Shown here piece by piece: positions 57,119-64,000 of a stretch of 64,000 nucleotides of DNA; the stretch's first letter is position 1; the number at the start of each line of letters is the position of its first letter. This DNA comes from Ophioderma brevispina. Its lineage: Eukaryota > Echinodermata > Ophiuroidea > Amphilepidida > Ophiodermatidae. Both the position numbers and the translations under genes were made by a program. The stretch is from NCBI GenBank assembly GCA_023653785.1, contig JAMKCH010084896.1:30668-94667 (forward strand). The letters run 5' to 3'. Below the pieces are notes generated by a model, which was given only the letters and a program-made list of their open reading frames with translations, was not told the DNA's origin and did no database searches.

Positions 57119-57304
57119 ATCCGACTATTGCAGTGAAGATCGTTTGAAAGCCAGGAACCAACTGGTCGACGCCGATATGCAGGCGTAGAGTCGAACTCCA
57201 CGGTCTTTATAGAAAGTTAAAATATTGCTCCGATTCTTTCGTGTCCTAACGCTTGCCTTTTTGTGTCGTCTGCAAGAATTGCAGAAGGCAAATGGATTAA
57301 CATG

Positions 57305-57548
57305 ATTTCCGTAAGGGCTACGATGATTGTAACTTAGTGGAAAGAGGGGGTCGGGGTGGGTGACATGTTGGTGACCTCCTGTGACCTTGGTGACCTCAGT
57401 AAACCCTTAATAGATTGCGTGTCTATAGTTCCATTAAAGGTCACAATGAGTTAACTTGGTGGAAAGGGGGGCGGGGTGGGATTACCACTCTGTGACCTTT
57501 GGCACATTCAACACCACGACGGCAATGACATGCGCAGTCAAAGGACCA
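57305..57548. repeat. Two tandem ~120-bp units with GGTGACC words
   Basis: Both units contain CGATGATTGTAACTTAGTGG or CAATGAGTTAACTTGGTGG, then GGAAAG.GGGG..GGGGTGGG and TGTGACCTT. The second unit is shorter. No coding potential. Confidence 0.45.
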
Positions 57549-58300
57549 CGATGATTTCACGTCTGTGACATTTTTTCCCCTACACATCGGTTTTGCTGCA
57601 TCAGACACTAGACACAAGCATTTCAGGCGAACAGTTTAAGTTAGTTCAAACAACTTTGACTCGATGGATAATCTAGTATGTAATATGAGAGATGTTACTA
57701 GCTTACTCGTTCAGGACAATAGCATCTTTTTTGTTGACAAGAATACATCTCTCAATCTTCATCCTCAACTGCTTGTAAGGCATGAGTCGGCCAAATGAAT
57801 TGTCGCACAGTTAACCCTGGTATCTGTGTTTGTTTATGATCAAAGGAATTAATCTCAGTTGCAGACAGTTTGTAAGAACTGTTTGATAGAAAGCTCCAAA
57901 CTACTCTTTTATTCTAGTTTAATTTGGACTTTAATTGTCTGCTTTCAATTTTGGAGAAGTGGGCATGAAAACTATATTTGCCATAACTGGGCAAAGATCT
58001 TGTCTTTTTCCTGTAATTGCGTTTAAAATATAGCTTGTAATTGCTAAAGTACTCAAAGCCCAATTACAGTAACATTCAAATGGATCACAGCCTGCACGAC
58101 AAGTAGTATTGGTTGAAAATTTTAACCAATTGTCTTAACAACATTGAGTGCAGTTAACATATGCTAGCTTTTTGGTTTAAAGTAAATATTGAGATACACC
58201 TGTGTCGAAAGGACGTGATTGGTGTTTGTTTGTTTGAGAATATAGCAGTGATTACAGAATCAAACTTGCAACGCAAAAGCCAACAGTTTTGGCATTTTGG
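57549..58300. other. No recognisable gene or repeat
   Basis: Ordinary AT-rich sequence without open frames of interest. Confidence 0.4.
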
Positions 58301-58303
58301 TAC

Positions 58304-59250
58304 TACCGTACTGACCCGATTATCGTCCCATGCTCGCGTAAATTTATTATCCCATGCCAAAAAATTGGCCATACACTGACAGCAAAATTCGGATGGTTGA
58401 ACCTATTCTCTTCAAACAACAAACCTTGTAGCCTTGAATTCCAAGATTTTCCCCCCTAACACTGAATACGAAATTCCATATTTAATCAGATATTCCCTTT
58501 CAGATTTTTCTAATGACGTCTGGAACATTAAAGTTGTGAAAAACATACCATTGAAGAGTATTTTTTAGAACAGGCACAGTGTCGGAGATTCAGCAGAAGA
58601 CCATGGTTCTGGTTGCAAACACTCTCAGGGCTTTCTACTTCACTCAAGGACGTGATTCTAAACCTTTTTTTTCACTCTTTTTCCATATTTCAGAGTATAA
58701 AAAAAATAAATGTCCAATAAAAATTATTCAGTTTCATAACTTCAGTCAAAATAGTTTTTTGGTGGATTTGTTTAATGATTGAAGAAACGAAACGAATATT
58801 TTGAACAAGGCCATGTGTAGGTCAGAGGGCATCTAATGATCGGCAGCAAATCAACAATATGGCCGCCGCCAAAACAATATGGCAAATTGGTTCAGTTTCG
58901 CGGACTATTTGTTCGTTTTTTTTTTGCTAAAAAAATCACTAAAGTTACATTATAGTCATGGGAGTTACATGACAAAAGATTGAAATCAAATCTACTTCAG
59001 AATGGGGTGGGTGGAGGAAACTACGTACTATCGAAAAAAAAACAGCATTTTAAAAACATTCTGAGTTTCAAAATTTGGAAGTCAAGAAGTGGCTGTATTT
59101 TGTATTCTGTCTTATAGTGTATGTGGCGAGTAGCCAAGATTTTCGGACTCCGGCCTTCGGGTAAGATTAGGGCATTATCCACCCCCAAATTTCAAGGGTA
59201 TTTTCAGCTTAAAAAAGGGGTGGGACTATACCGGGTCAGTACGGTATTAT
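58304..59250. mobile_element. Candidate TIR element, TACYGTACTGACCCG ends
   Basis: The left end ACCGTACTGACCCGATTAT, followed by CGTCCCA, is mirrored on the right by TGGGACTATACCGGGTCAGT and ACGGTATTATAG, giving inverted repeats of about 25 bases around roughly 950 bp. The interior has no transposase frame. Non-autonomous DNA transposon of uncertain superfamily. Confidence 0.55.
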
Positions 59251-60490
59251 AGATTTACTCCATACTTAGGTTATTTTTTAAATTGTCTATTTTTAAAATA
59301 GATTATAAAACTTCACGGAATGAAAAAGTTGTTTTGGTAACAAATTACAAGAACTAAACTTTATACCATTTAGTAATGTCATTTTATATCTGCGCTCATA
59401 GTGCATCTTGATGGTCTTGAGAAGCCTTCCATATTTTGCAATTCCCCCGCTGGCTGATTTTTAAAAAATGGTTCTCAAATAAGTATTAAAATTCAATAAT
59501 CCCTAGTTTCACATACGATAGTAATTTGCCAAACCAACTGGCTTCCCCTAAGTTTCATTCAGCCTGAGAAGAGGCAAATCTTCCTTTAAAGTAAATCTCC
59601 ATCCATCACTTTTGATTCCTTGCGTAACTCGGGAAGCAAATCAGGGTCTTTAAAAAGTGTTTTTGAGCACTCCATCCCCCAAACAGAACAAACAGTAACA
59701 TTTATCGACACTACGCATACTTCCATAAAGTTACCTCAGATTTTATATTTTCTGTAGATGCTGCTGACGAATCCCAAAAAGTTTATTGGTATGGCCCTTT
59801 GTGGTTTCAGGCTTTATTCAGCTGAGTATTCTGATTCAGGGTCACATGTATCCATGATATGGAAGCTCTTAACATGGCCAGCTTTGATGCCGGCGACCTG
59901 GGAACAGACATGAGTTTTCACCCTACTCTTATTTAACGTAAGTGGCTGCAATATGCCAATGTATTTTTTTTTTTCCAATCTCTGATAGGATTTATCGTGG
60001 CAAACACCGTACTTTGTAGAAAATGCAGTTTGACAAAACACGTTTTCAAAAATGATATTTGAATATTTGTATAGGGCCGTGACTCTCTATACAAACAGGT
60101 CTGGGCGCTTAACATCCCCTTTTAGGTGAGATGCTATCTCATGGATAGATCTATCATCATAGATATGTGCCCAATTCCAAGTGACCATGGCAGAGAGTGG
60201 TATTCTGTTTTTGCTCAATAGCGGTGTATACATATCAGATCCAGAATTGATTAATTTGAATCTGTAGGTGCTGTAGTGTCCTGACAAGTTATGCATATTA
60301 ATGCATATATAATGCATATTTTCAAAAGTTAATCCACTACCAGTACCAACCTCAACAACCCTACAGGTTATCCATCATGACCGCCAGTCTGTCCTATATT
60401 AAAAAGATAAAACATCGTTGCAGTGGACTACTTTTTCTTCTCGTCTGAAAAAACTCTCCTTTAAAAAAATGACAAAAAGCAATAGTTATA
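59251..60490. other. No recognisable gene
   Basis: AT-rich and non-coding. Open frames of up to 76 codons on the minus strand overlap each other and carry no motif. Confidence 0.4.
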
Positions 60491-60865
60491 TTAAAGGCAC
60501 TATCAGTGATTTGCTAAATCTTAAAAATACAAAAATTCATAAAACTCAGATTTTAGCAATGTCTGTAACAAGTACAGTAATCCTAACAACCCTGCAAACG
60601 CTAAGACCAGAAGCCGTAATAATGACACATCAGATATTTTATTCATACTGTCTGTACGGACACTTACACTACAACCACTACACTACAATGAATAGAGATT
60701 CGTATCTTGTTGAACACTGCCGTTTTCCCTGTTCTCCCTTTCTGTCAGTTTTTCTCGTTGGAAAATGTAACCTTCTGATAGTTTCTACAGACCATCCTTC
60801 ACTTTAAAGCTATTTTCAAAAATGGTTTTTGACTCTTTTCGGATGAATCATGATGTGTCCTTTAA
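60491..60865. mobile_element. MITE family C, copy 2
   Basis: Left end TTAAAGGCACTATCAGTGAT, right end ATGATGTGTCCTTTAA, TTAA at both borders. It aligns with 46799-47155. The 129-codon frame across it is broken in the other copy, so it is not a gene. Confidence 0.75.
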
Positions 60866-61789
60866 CAAGTAGTGTATTTTTCATCAGTAAGCATGGGAGA
60901 CGTATGATTATGGTGTTCTCAAATTAAATTATACATTTGACAGTAAAGTACGAGGCAATAACTCCACCCTCAATCAATTTTATTTACCCTCAATTGGCCT
61001 CCTGTGAGCCGACCAACTATGATCATTTCGTGCTGGTACTTTTTTAATCCATGTAACCTTTAGTGATTCGTAACTAAAAAATTTCTGTACATGTACATTG
61101 CAGCCATTTTCGAGTAGAGGCTAAGAGTAGGGTGGTCTGGTGTAGTTTTAAAGTTGTCACTTCTGTATGATCGCATGTTTGGCGGGGACATATTTTACGC
61201 ATCGCGTAAATAACAAGTTAAACAATCACGATAAACTCAGTTTGGTACATATCATACTCTTTATATATGCAAACATGAGCTGATAGGGGTGGTTAGGGCA
61301 ACTGGCTGAGGTAGGCCAATATGAAAAGTCGAATATTTTAAAAAGCTCGGTTTGCATATGATAACCATTTTCCATTGTTGGCAGATATTTTACAAGTTAC
61401 GTATTTCAATATTTTTTAATCCAAGGATAGACCTCTGTGTTGATAATGAACACACGGTGTATATTGAATGTGTAAATTACACCTTGATTCGTCACTGTAC
61501 AAAGATTAATACTTCAATAATTTATATGCGAGAACACAATAAACTATATTGTTAACAGTATCCGTCTTGTGGTGATTGTATTTTGTTTACTTTTTCTCAC
61601 TGGGTTAGGATTACTGATTTTATGAAGAAAAGAGAAAGGCCTATCGTGGTCACACTGCCCTGCATGCTGATGCCCTCAGACCTCTACTCTTCAATCTGAT
61701 TTCCAAACAAACTTTTATATTGCAAAGTGGTTTGAAAACACCCACCTTATCCTACACATAAGATAACGCATTTTGGTACCTATCATTAA
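60866..61789. other. No recognisable gene or repeat
   Basis: Non-coding AT-rich DNA. A 67-codon frame at 61352-61555 has no support. Confidence 0.4.
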
Positions 61790-62135
61790 AACGGCACGGG
61801 CACATTTTCACCAAATATGAACATTTCTATGATAGTCTAAGGCTCATTGGAAGAATAGAAGATCTTATTTTACACATAAAAATAACATACCCCAAAACAA
61901 ATAGGGACATGGCTAAAGACATCCAGGTAAATTGTAGGCCAACTTTAAGTTTGCCGTAACTTAATCAACATATGTCTATTACATGAATATCATAAGACTC
62001 GTACTCATTGATATTAAACCACAAAGGTCACAGACCAGTCAAACAGGGTTCATGCCATGAGAATCAGGCTCCGGCATGTGTTTTCTTGTGTTTAAACACC
62101 ATTTCCGTCGTCTGCTGAATAAATGCCGCCAGTGA
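61790..62135. repeat. Interspersed repeat G, copy 2
   Basis: Counterpart of 17200-17610, ending directly before the family-B element at 62138. Shared words include ACATCCAGGTAA, AACTTAATCAACA, CTCGTACTCATTGATATTAA and CAGTCAAACAGGG. Confidence 0.55.
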
Positions 62136-62137
62136 CA

Positions 62138-62692
62138 TTAAAGGTGCGTGTTCCGATCGTCTTTAGGACTCCCCCTCGATTTACCCGGAAGTAGTATCGA
62201 TTTTGATATCGGATGAAAGGCCATATTTTTCTCATTGTCCTGAAATTTGAGCCCTCAAATCCATTTCATTCCCAAGATATAAACAAAAAACTGCTGTTTT
62301 AGTGGTTAACCATCAATATTAGCACAGTATTGAACTAGGGCTTTGCGCAATGCTTATTGCGTCATTGGTACCATCACAAACGCAGTTTGTTCCACCGGTA
62401 CTCTGATGGGGTGTCTGTGTAGTGTGTGACCAGAATGGCTCGTCATATCATAGCATACAATAGACCGTATTCACTAGCCAGTCCATGTTTGGACACTATA
62501 TGACACTTCCAGGGACTACAATACAGGTTCAACCTGTCATGAATCCCTTTTGCAGATCGCTAACAATGGATCGATGCGCGCTAATTAAGTATGTATTCCG
62601 GAATGTATGTGCATCTGTCCACTCACCTTCTATGGTGTTTGACGTCATATTGAATACGGTCTATACACATAAATCGGAACAAGCACCTTTAA
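62138..62692. mobile_element. MITE family B, copy 3, carrying a nested element
   Basis: Left end TTAAAGGTGCGTGTTCCGAT, right end ATCGGAACAAGCACCTTTAA, TTAA at both borders. At 555 bp it is about 220 bases longer than copy 1, owing to the insertion at 62460-62664. Confidence 0.8.
62460..62664. mobile_element. Small TIR element nested in MITE B copy 3
   Basis: Ends are TAGACCGTATTCACTAG on the left and ATTGAATACGGTCTA on the right, a 13-base inverted repeat. About 204 bp. It interrupts the stretch that in copy 1 reads directly into the right TIR. A TA target duplication is possible but cannot be separated from the TIR. Confidence 0.65.
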
Positions 62693-62769
62693 TTATAAAA
62701 ATCTTTCTTTTTACCCATAACCATGCAAAAATATTACTTTTGAAAAATCATGAGGACGCACTATTTTTC

Positions 62770-63070
62770 GGATGTGCCAGTGTCTCTTTAAAGATGTCAA
62801 TATTCATTATGATCATCACATTACTGAATGTGTTGACCTTTTTAAGTACCTGGGGGTAACATTAATCCTCTGTTGTCCAGGTCACATGAATCAAATGTCT
62901 GCTTGTATTTCTAAATGTTGTGGCATTATTAAACGTATTAAACATTATGTTCCTTGTGATACTCTCATTAAAATTGCTTGTTCAGATTTATGTCTATTGT
63001 GTTCTCTACTTGTGGTTTTGATGGTAGAAGCAATAATGCACATTGCAAAGCTCTATTCAACACTGTGATG
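62770..63070 (+). mobile_element. Non-LTR retrotransposon reverse transcriptase remnant
   Basis: The plus frame from 62772 encodes CVDLFKYLGVTL, then HMNQMSACISKCCGIIKRIK and VPCDTLIKIACSDL. The pattern FKYLGV.L..., HI..I..K....I..LKRIK..LP..TLI.I is the thumb/connection part just after the reverse transcriptase fingers and palm in many non-LTR retrotransposons. The catalytic FADD block is not present upstream and the frame ends soon after, so it is a short dead fragment. Confidence 0.65.
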
Positions 63071-63825
63071 GTTAACCATAAATTCAGTGGTTTTTAACCC
63101 TCACGTGCTAGCCACGCTAGGATTATAGTTATGACGGACAGGGACTTGATGTTCTGTTTTTTTTAATCAGGCTTACATTTCTTATTGTATGTTGACATTT
63201 TGGTAGTGGGTAGGGATGGATCTGAGTCCAAGACACACACAGCGATCTCCTGAAATTGGGGGGTCATTTGGCTCTTTGGAGCCGTTTTGGGGTGCTTAAA
63301 AGCATTCAAAACTTGGTTGAGAGTCATCAACCTTCTATGGTGGATAGCAAAAACATAGCATTCAGGCAAAGGATTTGTGCTGTGTTCTATTGGTCCTGTT
63401 GTTATTGGATGACCTCGAACTGAAAGGCCTGGTCCCACTACATGTTGCTGGTAATCTCATTGTAAATTGACTCTGAGGTTGGTAGTAAATTCTCTGTTTA
63501 TCTGGCTAGATGACAGTTACGTTATAACTTCAATTAGCACTCTCCAATTCACAGTTGGAGTTTTCCTTGATTGGACATTGGCTACTTGTATAGTCCTAGA
63601 ACTGGCTGTACCTCAGGAATATCCCTTCTCAGTACAGACCAGGAAGGCTTCACCAGCGAGCGTGTTGATACTTTACCTGAATAAGCGAGCCCTAGTTCTA
63701 CAGAGGACTAGTGTAGTCCCTAAGACTAAGAACATATAATTTTGGTAAATTGACCATACTTGGTTTCATTTGAAGGTTTGTGCTTTTAGGTTATTTAATG
63801 TTTCCAAGTCATTTTCTATGGAAGC
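63071..63825. other. No supported gene
   Basis: Frames of about 90 codons on opposite strands (63163-63438 minus, 63467-63739 plus) have no motif. Some may belong to the flanks of the retrotransposon fragment. Confidence 0.35.
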
Positions 63826-63826
63826 T

Positions 63827-64000
63827 TAAAGGTGCCATCCACTTGTCAAGATGACTAGATTATTTTTCTTGACATGAAGACATAATATCGCAATTTTGTT
63901 AACATTTTGTAATTGAATGTTGACATGACAAGATCTTCTTACCATGAAGACATCGCACTTTTAGGAAGTCAACTTGGCAATGACAACATATTTTAGTAAG
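63827..64000. mobile_element. Possible sixth TTAAAGG-ended element, cut by the window edge
   Basis: CTTAAAGGTGCCATCCACTT at 63826 starts like families A and B, then diverges (GTCAAGATGACTAG...TGACATGACAAGATC). The right end is outside the window, so it is only a suspicion. Confidence 0.35.

Noticed and set aside
60418..60807. 129-codon frame
   Set aside because: Most of it lies inside MITE family C; the frame is not kept in the copy at 46799.
62485..62859. 124-codon frame
   Set aside because: Crosses a nested element, the end of MITE B and unrelated flank, so it is a chance concatenation.

Overview
This is an AT-rich, intron- and transposon-laden stretch of an animal nuclear genome. There are no long uninterrupted genes, no Shine-Dalgarno or operon layout, and no CRISPR or prophage. 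The repeat content (many short terminal-inverted-repeat elements, foldbacks, non-LTR retrotransposon stubs, a tRNA-derived SINE, a minisatellite) and one recognisable ciliary/centrosomal gene suggest a marine invertebrate. An echinoderm or hemichordate is plausible, but the species cannot be fixed from sequence alone.

The one gene I can name is a plus-strand gene whose 3' part spans 28615-50601. Its exons are 28615-30833, 31954-32120, 35735-35806, 39671-39726 and 50443-50601 (stop). Reading phases join exactly across every intron: 1/1/1/0. The 35735 exon encodes EEQRILESLDRLNERL, and the exon before it encodes an acidic VSDS...AEQLV segment. Both match the C-terminal region of the centrosome/basal-body protein CEP126 (KIAA1377) as I remember it. 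The large exon carries several frameshifts and the next exon lacks one base, whereas the last three exons are clean. Either the consensus is indel-rich here or the allele is broken. Possible upstream exons lie at about 17911-18038 and 21506-21651. The latter sits in a 1.7-kb tandem duplication (about 19290-22750) whose copies differ by many single-base indels and by C/T-rich inserts, which looks like a false duplication in the assembly.

The rest is mobile DNA. At least five families of short non-autonomous DNA transposons share TTAAAG-type ends, two of them carrying nested insertions. A 118-bp minisatellite (42235-42955) is interrupted by one of these elements. Non-LTR retrotransposon remnants occur at 27061-27440 (minus), 38157-38640 (minus), 62770-63070 (plus) and probably 8170-8600 (plus). 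A tRNA-derived SINE lies at 33395-33680 (minus). Hairpin/foldback elements cluster in the CEP126 introns. Long stretches of 0-17 kb, 22.8-25.5 kb, 33.7-35.7 kb, 50.6-52 kb and 59.3-64 kb hold only scattered repeat fragments or nothing recognisable.
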